Position numbers and translations under genes: made by a program. Shown here in pieces: positions 25,437 through 34,740 of a stretch of DNA of 64,000 bases (position 1 is the first letter of the stretch; the number at the start of each line of letters is the position of its first letter). The DNA is from Sphaerisporangium sp040685555 (lineage in GTDB: Bacteria; Actinomycetota; Actinomycetes; Streptosporangiales; Streptosporangiaceae). The notes beneath the pieces were generated by a model. The model searched no databases. It saw nothing but the letters and a program-made list of their open reading frames with translations, and had not been told where the DNA came from. The stretch spans positions 4,866 to 68,865 of the forward strand of contig NZ_JBFBIK010000034.1 in NCBI RefSeq assembly GCF_040685555.1, read 5' to 3'.

Positions 25437-25667
25437 GCTGGACCTCATTCCTAGATCGCACCAGCATTGACTCATAGCTTCACAACCGTGGTCAATTGTG
25501 ATCAAAGTGTCCGCATGCGGCCATGCCGCCGGGCAGAGGTGTTCACATGGAGTGTTCAGAGTGTAACGCAGGGCTCCCGTCGCGGCGCACGGTACGCCGG
25601 GCAACGTAGGCGGGACTGCCACGCTGGGACGATGCGCTGGTCAGCGGGCTGACGTACCGTTCTGGAC

Positions 25668-26828
25668 GTGCGCACGAAACGACCCCAATGGTTCGACTCC
25701 ACGCTCCCGTTGCTCGCGGCCATGGGGCAGGTCTGGGGTTCGATGGCCGCGCAGAGGGGTCAGATCCACCCGGCCGACCCCGGCACCCGGGTCCCGCTCG
25801 ACACCCTTGGCTTGGCGCTGCTCACAGTGGGCCCGGCCGCGCTGGTCGCGCGCCGTGCGCACCCGGCGGCGACGCTGTGGGTGACGATCGTGGCGACCTG
25901 CGTCTACGTCTACGGGGGCTTCGCCTACGGGCCCGTGTTCATCAGCCCCATCTTCGCGATCGTCAACGCGGTCATGACCGGGCATCGCCGGGCCGCGTGG
26001 GCCGCGGGTGGCGTCCTCTTCCTCTTCTTCTTCGCCTACGCCACCTGGCTGCTCCCCCACTCCCAGGGCTGGCTCCACCACGGGAGTGTCGGGGCGATCA
26101 TCCTGGTCGTGCTCACCGGGGCCGAGATGGCCCGCGCCCGGCGCGAGCAGCGCATGGAGCGCGAGCGGGTCGAAGAGGAGGAGGCCAGGCGGCAGGCGAG
26201 CGAGGAGCGCCTGACCATGGCGCAGGAGCTGCACGACGTGCTCGGGCACAGCATCTCGCTCATACACGTCCAGGCGTCCACGGCCCTGCACCTCATCGAC
26301 GAGCATCCCGAGCAGGCGCGCACCGCTCTCGCGACCATCAAGCAGGCCAGCAAGGACGTGCTCACCGAGATGCGGTCGGTGCTCGGCGTGCTGCGCGACG
26401 GCGCCCCCCGATCGCCGGCGGCGGGCCTCGGCCAGCTCGACGAGCTGATCGAGCGGACGGGCCTGTCCGTCACCAGGGAGACCGTGGGGACTCCCCGCCC
26501 GCTGCCCGCCGGAGTCGAGCGGGCGACCTACCGGATCATCCAGGAGTCGCTCACCAACGTCGCCAAGCACGCGCCCGGCTCCCGGGCCACGGTGACGATC
26601 GCGTACGGCCCGGAGGAGCTGTGCGTCCGCGTCACCGACAGCGGCGCGACCGTGCCGAGCGCGCTGACCGGCGAGGGGGGCGGCAACGGCATCCCCGGGA
26701 TGCGCGAGCGCGCCGCCGCCCTCGGCGGCTCGCTGACCGCCCATGCCCATCAGGCCGGCTTCCTCGTCGAGGCCCGCCTTCCGATCCCGCCCGTGGCGGA
26801 CGCCGAACCCCCCGAGGAAACCGAGTGA
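25668..26828 (+). CDS. NarL-type sensor histidine kinase
   Basis: The 386-residue kinase has four to five membrane helices in its first 145 residues with no large sensory domain, a coiled-coil linker rich in Glu/Arg, a HisKA_3 dimerisation helix with phosphoacceptor His189 in QELHDVLGHSIS, and an HATPase_c domain (RIIQESLTNVAKHAP, GNGIPGMRERAAALGGSL). GTG 25668 lies seven bases after TACCGT, suggesting a leaderless mRNA. It overlaps its response regulator (GTGA) and forms a two-gene operon. The stimulus is probably sensed in the membrane. Confidence 0.93.
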   Translation: MRTKRPQWFDSTLPLLAAMGQVWGSMAAQRGQIHPADPGTRVPLDTLGLALLTVGPAALVARRAHPAATLWVTIVATCVYVYGGFAYGPVFISPIFAIVNAVMTGHRRAAWAAGGVLFLFFFAYATWLLPHSQGWLHHGSVGAIILVVLTGAEMARARREQRMERERVEEEEARRQASEERLTMAQELHDVLGHSISLIHVQASTALHLIDEHPEQARTALATIKQASKDVLTEMRSVLGVLRDGAPRSPAAGLGQLDELIERTGLSVTRETVGTPRPLPAGVERATYRIIQESLTNVAKHAPGSRATVTIAYGPEELCVRVTDSGATVPSALTGEGGGNGIPGMRERAAALGGSLTAHAHQAGFLVEARLPIPPVADAEPPEETE

Positions 26829-27472
26829 TCAAGATCCTGCTGGCGGACGACCAGGCTCTCGTGCGGGCGGGCTTCCGCGCCCTGCTCGACGCCCAGGATG
26901 GCATGACCGTGGTGGCCGAGGCGTCCGACGGCGCCGAGGCCGTCAGGCTGGCCGAGCGGCACCGGCCGGACGTGGTGCTGATGGACATCCGCATGCCGGG
27001 GATGGACGGCCTCACCGCGACGCGCGAGATGCCCGACCACATCAAGGTCATCATCCTCACCACCTTCGAGCTGGACGAGTACGTCTTCGAGGCGCTCCGG
27101 GGCGGGGCCAGCGGCTTCCTGGTCAAGGACACCGAGCCGGCCGAGCTGATCCAGGCCGTGCGCGTCGTCGCGGTGGGCGAGGCGCTGCTGTCGCCCAGCG
27201 TGACCCGCCGGCTGATCGCCGAGTACGCCTCGCGGGCGAAGGAGCCGCACATCACGGCCGGGCTCGAACAGCTCACCGACCGCGAGCGCGAGGTCCTCAC
27301 GCTGGTCGCCACCGGTATGACCAATGACGAGATCGCCGCCAAGCTGTTCATGGCGCCCGCCACGGCCAAGACCCACGTGAGCCGGGCCATGATGAAGCTC
27401 CACGCCCGCGACCGGGCCCAGCTCGTCGTCATCGCCTACGAGTCCGGCCTGGTCAAGCCCGGCTGGTTCTGA
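26825..27472 (+). CDS. NarL/FixJ-family response regulator
   Basis: A 215-residue DNA-binding regulator paired with the kinase just upstream. The receiver has ADDQ at residues 7-10, phosphoacceptor Asp54 in VVLMDIRMPGMDG and the ILTTF/FLVKD switch region. The LuxR-type helix-turn-helix at the C-terminus reads LTDREREVLTLVATGMTNDEIAAKLFMAPATAKTHVSRAMMKL. The GTG start overlaps the kinase stop. A short GC hairpin follows the stop codon. The regulon is not evident from sequence. Confidence 0.94.
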   Translation: MIKILLADDQALVRAGFRALLDAQDGMTVVAEASDGAEAVRLAERHRPDVVLMDIRMPGMDGLTATREMPDHIKVIILTTFELDEYVFEALRGGASGFLVKDTEPAELIQAVRVVAVGEALLSPSVTRRLIAEYASRAKEPHITAGLEQLTDREREVLTLVATGMTNDEIAAKLFMAPATAKTHVSRAMMKLHARDRAQLVVIAYESGLVKPGWF

Positions 27473-27473
27473 C

Positions 27474-27488
27474 CCCGCGGAGCGCGGG
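27474..27488 (+). terminator. Short GC hairpin after the response regulator
   Basis: CCCGCG-GAG-CGCGGG begins two bases past the stop codon. The 6-bp stem has a 3-nt loop and no T-tract, so it is a weak terminator candidate. The remaining 250 bp up to 27742 show no further gene. Confidence 0.4.
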
Positions 27489-27741
27489 CCGACCCGCTCG
27501 GCCTCGCATGCCCTGTCCCCTGCCGTGCGTACGCCCCTGGGAGTAGCGGGCGGGCCGCGGCGGAGGCTCCGGGGGTCGTCGTGGCCGGTCGTGACGGAAA
27601 AAGGGGCGGTGGTTAGCGAAGTGTCACTGGCCTCCGGCCCGCCCCCTCCGTTACGTTCCGCGAGGAGACACTCACGGAGGAGGACCACGTGGAGCCGACC
27701 GTACGACCGCGCGGAGCCGGAGCGACCCCGGTCCGCCGAGC

Positions 27742-28797
27742 GTGACGCCCGCCGCGCTCTTCGCCGGGGGGCTCGCCGCCGGGCTGCTGGCGGGCACCGC
27801 CTCGTGCACGGCGGTGCAGGGAGGCCTCCTCATCGGCCTCACCGGCCGCCGGGGCGGCTCGGAGCGCCGGTCGGGTCTCGCGGTCGTGCCGGCGTTCATC
27901 GGGGGGCGGCTGGCGTCCCACGCGGTGGCGGGGGCGCTGCTCGGCCTGCTGGGCGGCGTGGTGCGCATCCCGCCGGGGGCGAGGGCGGTGCTCCTCGTGG
28001 GGGCGGGCGCCGCCGTGATCGTCTTCGCCGTCCGGCTCATCAGGAACACCGGCCGGGCCCAGGCATGCTCCTCACACCACGCGCCGTCACCTTCGCCGCC
28101 CCCCTCGCCGGCACCGTCACCGGCACCCCCGCCGTCACCGCCGGCCGGGGTCCTCGGGCGGCTGGCGCCCTGGATGAAAGCCGGGCTGCTGGGAGCGGCC
28201 ACCATCCTCATCCCCTGCGGGGTCACGCTCAGCACCGAGGTCATCGCGGTCTCCAGCGGATCCTGGCTCGGCGGCGCGGCGGCCATGGCCGGGTTCGTGG
28301 CCGGCACCGCCCCGGCGTTCGCCCTGCTCGGCGTGCTGGTCCGCCGCATCGCCACTACCAGGCTCGTGGTCCTCGCCGCGGCGGCGGCGCTCGTGGCCGG
28401 GTCGGTGACCGTCTTCGCGGGGCTGCGGCTCGGCGGGTGGCTGCCCGATCTCGGCGCTCCCCCCACCGCCACCGCCGGCGCGCAGACGAGGGCGGACGGC
28501 ACCCAGGTCGTCACCGTCTGGTCGACGACCCGGGGCTACCGTCCCGGCGTGATCTCCATCGAGGCCGGGCGGCCCGCGGACATCGTCTTCCGCACCCTGG
28601 ACAACCAGGGATGCACGCGCACGCTGACGATCCAGGGCCGGGACATCACGCTCCCGGTGACGGGCGCGGCCACCGTACGGCTCGCGCCGCAGGTCCCCGG
28701 CAGGCTCCGCTACGTATGCGGGATGGGGATGTATGCCGGATTTATCAACATAAGCAAACCGCCGTCCGCTGGCACGGCGACCGTGCCGGGACGGTGA
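27742..28797 (+). CDS. TauE/SafE-like membrane transporter with cupredoxin-like C-terminal domain
   Basis: The 351-residue protein starts at GTG 27742. The first 225 residues form six membrane helices in two halves, separated by a Pro/Ser-rich loop with a His-His pair. This is the layout of the sulfite-exporter/UreH/DsbD-like transmembrane family (ASCTAVQGGLLIGL, LIPCGVTLSTEVIAV). The last 115 residues are a cupredoxin-like beta domain with candidate copper ligands in NQGCTRTL and RYVCGMGMY. The combination resembles actinobacterial copper or heavy-metal handling proteins. Transported species is inference. Confidence 0.82.
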   Translation: MTPAALFAGGLAAGLLAGTASCTAVQGGLLIGLTGRRGGSERRSGLAVVPAFIGGRLASHAVAGALLGLLGGVVRIPPGARAVLLVGAGAAVIVFAVRLIRNTGRAQACSSHHAPSPSPPPSPAPSPAPPPSPPAGVLGRLAPWMKAGLLGAATILIPCGVTLSTEVIAVSSGSWLGGAAAMAGFVAGTAPAFALLGVLVRRIATTRLVVLAAAAALVAGSVTVFAGLRLGGWLPDLGAPPTATAGAQTRADGTQVVTVWSTTRGYRPGVISIEAGRPADIVFRTLDNQGCTRTLTIQGRDITLPVTGAATVRLAPQVPGRLRYVCGMGMYAGFINISKPPSAGTATVPGR

Positions 28798-28855
28798 CAT
28801 CCCTGGTGGCGGGCGGGTCAAACGCGTTCCGCCGGACGGCAAGAAGCTGTCGATT

Positions 28856-30355
28856 ATGTTCCATCTCTTTGGATCACGTGCGACTCTGTCCCCCATGACG
28901 TGGTGGCATGGTGAACCGGAGGCGGCGGTCGCGTGGCCCGCCGTGCCGATGCCCCGTGCGCCCGAAGCGTCACTCCGGGAACCCAGCGAGGCCGACCTGC
29001 TGAGCGCCGCCCAGGCGGGCGACTCGGGGGCCGCGCACCGGCTCGGCCGCCTGTACGCCCAGAGAGGCGACCGGTCGGCGGCACGCCACTGGTGGGAGCG
29101 GGCGGCGGGCGCCGGGAACATCGACAGCACCTACAACCTCGGCGTCTGGCACGAGAAACACGGCAGCCTCGACGAGGCGATCACGTGGTACGAGCTCGCC
29201 GCGGGCGCCGGGGACGCCGAGGCCGCCGTCAACCTCGCCACCCTGCTGCTGGAGCAGCGGGGAGACGTCCTCGGCGCGCGCCACTGGTTCGAGAGCGCCG
29301 CCGGCGCCGGGTCGCGCCCGGCCACCCGCAGGCTGGCCCTGCTCTGCGAGGACGTCGGCGACCCCGTCGTCGCCCGCGACTGGCACCACCGCGCGGCCTC
29401 GGCGGGAGACCTCTCCTCCGCGCACGACCTCGCCTTCATGAGCTACGCCGCGGGCGACGAGGGGCAGGCGCGCGCGTGGTGGGAGTACGCCGCGAGGGGC
29501 GGGCACGCCGACGCCGCGTACTACCTCGGGCGGCTCCTGCACGCCGACCGCGATCCGGAGGGCGCCGAGACGCTCTACCGCCTCGCGGCCAAGGTCGACC
29601 ATCCGGCCGCCGCCTCGCAGCTCGGCAGGCTCGCCCTCGCGCGCCGCGACCTGCGTACGGCCCGGGCCTGGTTCGAGCGCGCCGCACACTTCGGCAGGGT
29701 CGAGGACCAGCGCATGGCGGGGTTCGTCTGCGTCGAACTGGAGGACCCTCGCGCGGCCAGCCACTGGTTCGGCCGCGCGGCGGCCAGCGGCGACCCCGAG
29801 TCGGCCTACAACTTCGGCCTACTCCTCATCGCCGAGCACAACGACCTGCGGGGCGGGCAGCACTGGTTCCGCCAGGCCGCCATGTACGGGCACCAGGGTG
29901 CGGCGACGGAGCTGAGCACCCTGCAGTCGGTCATCGGCGTCCGGCCCGCGGACACGCCGCAGCCGGTCGTCGGCGCGCGACCCGCGGACACCTCGCGGTG
30001 GACGTCCGACCAGGTGGTGACGGTGTGGGACCGCCCCGTGGAGCCGGAGCTGGTGGCACGCGCCGAGCTGGCCGTCGCGGCGGCGGGCAGGCGGGGCGGC
30101 ACCATGCTGCGCATGGCCGACCTCACCGAGATCCTCGGCACCTGGGACCTGCTCACCCGGCGGCTCAGAGAGCCCATCGACGTGATCGCCTGGCTGACCG
30201 AGAAGAGCGGCCTGCACGCGGCCGCCGTCGAGCATCTCAGCTCGGTGCGCATGACCCTGCTGAGGCCAGGCACCGCCCCCTGGCCGACCCCGGGCGAGAT
30301 CGAGCATGTGCTCGCCACCTCACGGCAGCTCCGCAAGCGCCTCGGATTGTCCTGA
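28856..30355 (+). CDS. Sel1-repeat (TPR-like) protein
   Basis: The 499-residue protein has about nine 36-residue Sel1-like helical repeats between residues 45 and 350, each with the pattern A-x-LG-x-L...ARxWxERAAxxG (for example AARHWWERAAGAGNIDSTYNLG). A more variable C-terminal segment follows, containing a short internal repeat of VGARPADT. Such repeats form protein-binding solenoids; no enzymatic domain or membrane segment is seen. The start is uncertain: ATG 28895 (MTWWHGEPE) is an alternative to 28856, neither having a strong ribosome site. Terminated by a hairpin that overlaps its stop codon. Confidence 0.85.
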   Translation: MFHLFGSRATLSPMTWWHGEPEAAVAWPAVPMPRAPEASLREPSEADLLSAAQAGDSGAAHRLGRLYAQRGDRSAARHWWERAAGAGNIDSTYNLGVWHEKHGSLDEAITWYELAAGAGDAEAAVNLATLLLEQRGDVLGARHWFESAAGAGSRPATRRLALLCEDVGDPVVARDWHHRAASAGDLSSAHDLAFMSYAAGDEGQARAWWEYAARGGHADAAYYLGRLLHADRDPEGAETLYRLAAKVDHPAAASQLGRLALARRDLRTARAWFERAAHFGRVEDQRMAGFVCVELEDPRAASHWFGRAAASGDPESAYNFGLLLIAEHNDLRGGQHWFRQAAMYGHQGAATELSTLQSVIGVRPADTPQPVVGARPADTSRWTSDQVVTVWDRPVEPELVARAELAVAAAGRRGGTMLRMADLTEILGTWDLLTRRLREPIDVIAWLTEKSGLHAAAVEHLSSVRMTLLRPGTAPWPTPGEIEHVLATSRQLRKRLGLS

Positions 30356-30367
30356 CATCCGAGGCGC
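30337..30367. terminator. Terminator hairpin overlapping the Sel1 gene stop
   Basis: GCGCCTCGGAT (30337-30347) pairs perfectly with ATCCGAGGCGC (30357-30367) around a 9-nt loop containing the TGA stop. It separates the convergent Sel1 and alanine dehydrogenase genes, which end 35 bp apart. Confidence 0.72.
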
Positions 30368-30390
30368 GTCGCGGGCGATGCCGGCGGCGG

Positions 30391-31503
30391 CTAACCGAGC
30401 AGGTCGGCGACCCGCGCGAACGGCAGGCCGTGCGCCTGGGCGACCTGCTCGTAGGTGAGCTGCCCCGCGTGGGTGTTGAGACCGAGCGCGAGCGGGGCGT
30501 CGCCGCGCAGCGCCTCCTGCCAGCCGAGGTTGGCGAGCTTGACCGCGTACGGCAGCGTCGCGTTGGTCAGCGCGTAGGTCGAGGTGTTGGCCACCGACCC
30601 GGGCATGTTGGCCACGCAGTAGAACACCGAGTTGTGCACCTTGTACGTGGGCTCGGCGTGCGTGGTCGGCCGGGAGTCCTCGAAGCAGCCGCCCTGGTCG
30701 ATGGCGATGTCGACCAGCACCGACCCCGGCTTCATGCGGGAGACGAGCTCGTTGGACACCAGGGTCGGAGCCTTGGCGCCCGGGATGAGGACGGCTCCGA
30801 TGACCAGGTCGGCCTCCACGACGGCCTGCTCGATGGCGTACCGCGTGGAGACGATCGTCTTGAGACGGCCCTGGTAGATCGCGTCGATCTGGCGGAGCCT
30901 GTCGATGTTGACGTCGAGGATCGTGACGTCGGCGCCCATGCCCACCGCGATCTGCGCGGCGTTCAGGCCCGAGACGCCGCCGCCGATGACGACGATCTTG
31001 GCAGGGGCGACCCCCGGGACACCGCCCGGCAGCACGCCGCGGCCGCCGTTGAACCGCATCAGGTTGTACGCGCCCACCTGCGGCGCCAGCCGGCCGGCCA
31101 CCTCCGACATCGGGGCCAGCAGGGGCAGGGAGTTGCCCACCTGCACGGTCTCGTACGCGATCGCGGTGACCTTGCGGTCGAGAAGGGCGTCGGTGCACGC
31201 ACGGGAGGCGGCGAGGTGCAGGTAGGTGAACAGGACCTGCCCCTCACGCATCCGGGGGTACTCCTCGGCGATGGGCTCCTTGACCTTCAGGACCAGGTCG
31301 GCCTCGCCCCACACCTCGTCCGCACTTTCGACGATCTTCGCCCCGGCGAAGAGGTAGTCCTCGTCGGGGATCTGCGAGCCGAGGCCCGCGTCACGCTGGA
31401 CATGGACGTCATGGCCGTGGCGGACGAGCTCGTGCACACCCGCCGGAGTGGCGGCGACGCGGTACTCGTGGTTCTTCACCTCGGCGGGCACGCCGATCTT
31501 CAT
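30391..31503 (-). CDS. ald: Alanine dehydrogenase
   Basis: Interconverts L-alanine with pyruvate and ammonia using NAD. The 370-residue protein is full length for the family and contains catalytic Lys75 (VLKVKEP) and His96 (YLHLAAS), the N-terminal MKIGVPAEVKNHEYRVA signature, the dinucleotide motif VIGGGVSGLNAAQ with downstream acidic residue in ILDVN, and IDQGGCFEDSRPTTH. It lies 76 bp downstream of an aminotransferase on the same strand, a pair suited to amino-acid catabolism where the transaminase makes alanine that Ald oxidises. Confidence 0.97.
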   Translation of the reverse strand: MKIGVPAEVKNHEYRVAATPAGVHELVRHGHDVHVQRDAGLGSQIPDEDYLFAGAKIVESADEVWGEADLVLKVKEPIAEEYPRMREGQVLFTYLHLAASRACTDALLDRKVTAIAYETVQVGNSLPLLAPMSEVAGRLAPQVGAYNLMRFNGGRGVLPGGVPGVAPAKIVVIGGGVSGLNAAQIAVGMGADVTILDVNIDRLRQIDAIYQGRLKTIVSTRYAIEQAVVEADLVIGAVLIPGAKAPTLVSNELVSRMKPGSVLVDIAIDQGGCFEDSRPTTHAEPTYKVHNSVFYCVANMPGSVANTSTYALTNATLPYAVKLANLGWQEALRGDAPLALGLNTHAGQLTYEQVAQAHGLPFARVADLLG

Positions 31504-31579
31504 CGCGGAATCCTTTCAGAATGGCTCGAGTGATGGTATGCGGACGTGCCCCTACCAGCACAAACGCGGGAAACGGGAT

Positions 31580-32971
31580 CTACAGGCGTGCCCAGGCCTC
31601 GGTGAGGACGGAGCGGAGGATCGACTCGATCTGGTCGAACTCCTCGGGGCCGCAGATGAGCGGCGGCGCGAGCTGTACGACCGGGTCGCCGCGGTCGTCG
31701 GCGCGGCAGTACAGGCCCGCTTCGTACAGGGCCTGCGAGAGGAAGCCGCGCAGCAGGCGCTCGGACTCCTCGTCGTTGAAGGTCTCCTTGGTCGTCTTGT
31801 CCTTGACCAGCTCGATGCCGTAGAAGTAGCCGGCGCCGCGCACGTCGCCGACGATCGGCAGGTCGAGCAGCTTCTCCAGCGTGGCGCGGAAGACGGGCTC
31901 GTTCTTCTGGACGTGGCCGAGGAGGTCCTCGCGCTCGAACAGGTCGAGGTTGGCCAGCGCGACCGCCGCCGAGACCGGGTGCCCGCCGAAGGTGTAGCCG
32001 TGGGAGAAGCTGTTGGTGCCGGAGCTGAACGGCTCGAACAGCCGCTCGGAGGCGATCATCGCGCCGATCGGCGAGTAACCGCTGGTCATGCCCTTGGCGC
32101 AGGTGATGATGTCGGGGACGTAGTCGAACTTCTGCCCGCCGAACATCGTGCCGAGGCGGCCGAAGGCGCAGATGACCTCGTCGGAGACGAGAAGCACGTC
32201 GTGCTGGTCGCAGATCTCGCGCAGGCGCTGGAAGTATCCGGGCGGCGGCGGGAAGCAGCCTCCGGCGTTCTGCACCGGCTCGACGAAGACGGCCGCGACG
32301 CTGTCGGGGCCCTCCATCTCGATCGCCTTGCCGACCTGGTCGGCGGCCCACCGGCCGAACTGCTCGGGCGACAGGTCGGCGAAGCCGGTGATCTCGTCCG
32401 CGCGGTAGTAGTTGGTGTTCGGCACGCGCACCGAGCCCGGCACGAGCGGCTCGAAGGGCTGCTTGAACGCCGGGATGCCGGTGATCGACAGGGCGCCCTG
32501 CGGGGTGCCGTGGTAGGCGACCGCGCGGCTGATGACCTTGTGCTTGCCCGGCTTGCCGGTGAGCTTGAAGTACTGCTTGGCGAGCTTCCAGGCGGACTCG
32601 ACCGCCTCGCCGCCGCCTGTGGTGAAGAACACACGGTTCAGGTCACCGGGGGCGAGCTCCGCGAGGCGCTGGGCCAGCTCGGCGGCCTTGGGGTGGGCGT
32701 ACGACCACAGGGGGAAGAAGGCGAGCTCCTGTGCCTGCTTCGCGGCGGCCTCGGCGAGCTCGGTGCGCCCGTGCCCCACCTGCACGACGAACAGCCCGGA
32801 AAGGCCGTCCAGGTAGCGCTTGCCGTGAATGTCGTAGATATGGGCACCGTCGCCCCGCACGATCGTCGGGACCTCGCCGGCGTCGTAGGAGCTGTGCCGG
32901 GTGAAGTGCATCCACAGGTTGTCCTGCGCTGCCCTCAGGACGGCGGCCGTGTCGGTTTCAGGTCGCGTCAT
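31580..32971 (-). CDS. Class III (omega) aminotransferase, PLP-dependent
   Basis: The 463-residue enzyme carries the class III signature with the PLP lysine at about residue 293 (LVSDEVICAFGRLG ... IITCAKGMTSGYSPIGA), plus the GGGEAVESAWKLAKQYF phosphate-binding helix and an N-terminal YLDGLSGLFVVQVGHG. This is the pattern of beta-alanine/diamine:pyruvate-type transaminases. Coupling to the downstream ald gene suggests pyruvate as amino acceptor with recycling of alanine. The donor amine cannot be told from sequence. Confidence 0.93.
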   Translation of the reverse strand: MTRPETDTAAVLRAAQDNLWMHFTRHSSYDAGEVPTIVRGDGAHIYDIHGKRYLDGLSGLFVVQVGHGRTELAEAAAKQAQELAFFPLWSYAHPKAAELAQRLAELAPGDLNRVFFTTGGGEAVESAWKLAKQYFKLTGKPGKHKVISRAVAYHGTPQGALSITGIPAFKQPFEPLVPGSVRVPNTNYYRADEITGFADLSPEQFGRWAADQVGKAIEMEGPDSVAAVFVEPVQNAGGCFPPPPGYFQRLREICDQHDVLLVSDEVICAFGRLGTMFGGQKFDYVPDIITCAKGMTSGYSPIGAMIASERLFEPFSSGTNSFSHGYTFGGHPVSAAVALANLDLFEREDLLGHVQKNEPVFRATLEKLLDLPIVGDVRGAGYFYGIELVKDKTTKETFNDEESERLLRGFLSQALYEAGLYCRADDRGDPVVQLAPPLICGPEEFDQIESILRSVLTEAWARL

Positions 32972-33271
32972 GGCTATCTTCCCTCAGTGATCTCGACTGC
33001 CCTCAGTGTGCATGCTCCACACCGGGGATTACAACTGGTTACGTGGCGACACTATGCAAGAACTTCGGAATCCGTGATATCGCTATGTAACAACGACGAA
33101 ATCCGTTTGAGTGTGTCGTGCTTCGCGCCGCTCACCGCAACCCCGAAGACGTCGGGGATGGCGCGCCGAAACGCCGACGATCACGGGTTCGCCGCTGGTG
33201 GCACGGTCGGTACCACGCCTGTGATGCAATGTGTCGAATCAGAACACACACGATGCGGGGAACAGATAGTC
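32972..33271. promoter_or_regulatory. Divergent promoter region between aminotransferase and M20 peptidase genes
   Basis: This 300-bp gap is visibly less GC-rich than its surroundings (33000-33120), as expected for promoters serving both directions. It contains no coding-like frame and no perfect operator palindrome that I can point to. Confidence 0.4.
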
Positions 33272-34612
33272 GTGACACCTGAGCAAATCGAGAACACCGT
33301 CACAGCCGAGATGCCTCGGGCGGTGGACGAGCTGAGGCGGCTGGTCTCCATCCCGTCGGTCGCCTTCCCCGGTCACCCGGAGGAGCCGGTGTACGCGGCC
33401 GCCGCGATGACCGAGGAGCTGTTGCGCAGCGTGGGTCTGCCCCACGTCCGGCAGATCCCCGTCGAGGGCAGCTTCCCCGCCGTGTACGGCGAGGCGCCCG
33501 CGCCTCCCGGAGCGCCCACCGTGCTCCTGTACGCGCACTACGACGTGCAGCCCGCCGGTGACCTCGCACTGTGGCGCACCGCCCCGTTCGAGCCGACCCT
33601 GATCGACGGGGCGCTGTACGGCCGGGGCGCCGCCGACGACAAGTCGGGCGTCATCGCGCACGTCCTCGCGCTGCGGGCCTTCCAGGGCCGGTTCCCCGTG
33701 GGGATCAAGGTCATCATCGAGGGCCAGGAGGAGTACGCCGGCGAGCGCCTCGAAGCGTTCGTCGAGAAGAACCCCGAGCTGTTCCGCGCCGACGCGATCG
33801 TCGTCGCCGACACCGGCAACCCGAGCGTGGGCGACGCGGCCGTGACGACGTCCCTGCGCGGCCTCGCCGCGTTCACCGTCGAGGTCCGCACCCTGAACGA
33901 GTCGCTGCACAGCGGCTCGTTCGGCGGCGCCAGCCCCGACGCCCTGGCCGCGCTGATCCGCATGCTCGCCGCGCTGCACGACGACAACGGCGACATCCGG
34001 GTCCCCGGCCTGCCGCGCGGCGTCTTCCTGGGCGCCGGCCCCTCCGACGAGGAGTTCCGTGCCACCGCCGGGGTGCTCGACGGCGTGTCCCTGGTCGGTT
34101 CTGGCTCGCTGGCCGACCGCCTCTGGGCCTCGTACGCGATCACGGTCACCGGCATCGACGCGCCGACCGTCCACGGTGCGATCAACGCCGTCCAGGCCGT
34201 GGCCCGCGCCCGTGTCACCGTCCGGGTTCCCCCGGCGGGCGACCCTGGCACCGCCGCCGACGACGTGGTGGAGCACCTGCGCCGGGCCGCGCCGTGGGGC
34301 GTGCAGGTGTCGGTCACCGACCGGGTGCTCGGCTCGGGCTACCTCGCCGACACCGGTGGCCGCGCCAGGGCCTCGCTGAACCGCGCGATGGAGCGCGCGT
34401 TCGGCCGGGCGCCGCGTGACATCGGCGCGGGCGGATCCATCCCGCTGGTGGCGACTTTGGTCAGGCAGTTCCCCGCCGCTGAGATCCTGCTGTTCGGCGC
34501 CGAGGACGACGGCGCGTCGATCCACGCGCCGAACGAGCGGCTCGTCCTGGAGGAGCTGCGCCGCGCCGCCACCGCCGAGGCCCTGTTCCTGGCGGAGTAC
34601 GGCGCCATCTGA
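33272..34612 (+). CDS. M20 family dipeptidase/amidohydrolase
   Basis: A 446-residue metallopeptidase with the di-zinc ligands in order: His in YAHYDVQP, bridging Asp in GRGAADDKSG, general-base Glu pair in EGQEEYAG, Asp in VVADTGN and the last His in SIHAPNE. The lid domain carries the SLHSGSFGG loop. The GTG start at 33272 lies just before TPEQIENTV; the frame is open far upstream but antisense to the aminotransferase there. It probably hydrolyses dipeptides or N-acylated amino acids in the cytoplasm. Its neighbours are amino-acid catabolic enzymes. Confidence 0.92.
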   Translation: MTPEQIENTVTAEMPRAVDELRRLVSIPSVAFPGHPEEPVYAAAAMTEELLRSVGLPHVRQIPVEGSFPAVYGEAPAPPGAPTVLLYAHYDVQPAGDLALWRTAPFEPTLIDGALYGRGAADDKSGVIAHVLALRAFQGRFPVGIKVIIEGQEEYAGERLEAFVEKNPELFRADAIVVADTGNPSVGDAAVTTSLRGLAAFTVEVRTLNESLHSGSFGGASPDALAALIRMLAALHDDNGDIRVPGLPRGVFLGAGPSDEEFRATAGVLDGVSLVGSGSLADRLWASYAITVTGIDAPTVHGAINAVQAVARARVTVRVPPAGDPGTAADDVVEHLRRAAPWGVQVSVTDRVLGSGYLADTGGRARASLNRAMERAFGRAPRDIGAGGSIPLVATLVRQFPAAEILLFGAEDDGASIHAPNERLVLEELRRAATAEALFLAEYGAI

Positions 34613-34713
34613 CCGGTTCCGCTCCGAAGACCGGTCGCTCCTCTGGTTCCGCGAGCTGTTTGCAGCCGGTTCGGAGCTGGTTCGGAGGGCGCGGCCGGTC
34701 GCGCCGGAAGCCC

Positions 34714-34730
34714 CCGTGCCGTCGGCACGG
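34714..34730. terminator. Hairpin between convergent M20 and threonine ammonia-lyase genes
   Basis: CCGTGCC-GTC-GGCACGG forms a 7-bp stem with a 3-nt loop within the 128-bp convergent gap. No T-tract. Confidence 0.45.
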
Positions 34731-34740
34731 ACATGGCCGG

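Noticed and set aside
22191..25454. A 1087-codon plus-strand frame across the monooxygenase and gamma-glutamyltransferase genes
   Set aside because: Arg/Pro-rich shadow spanning two well-supported genes on both strands.
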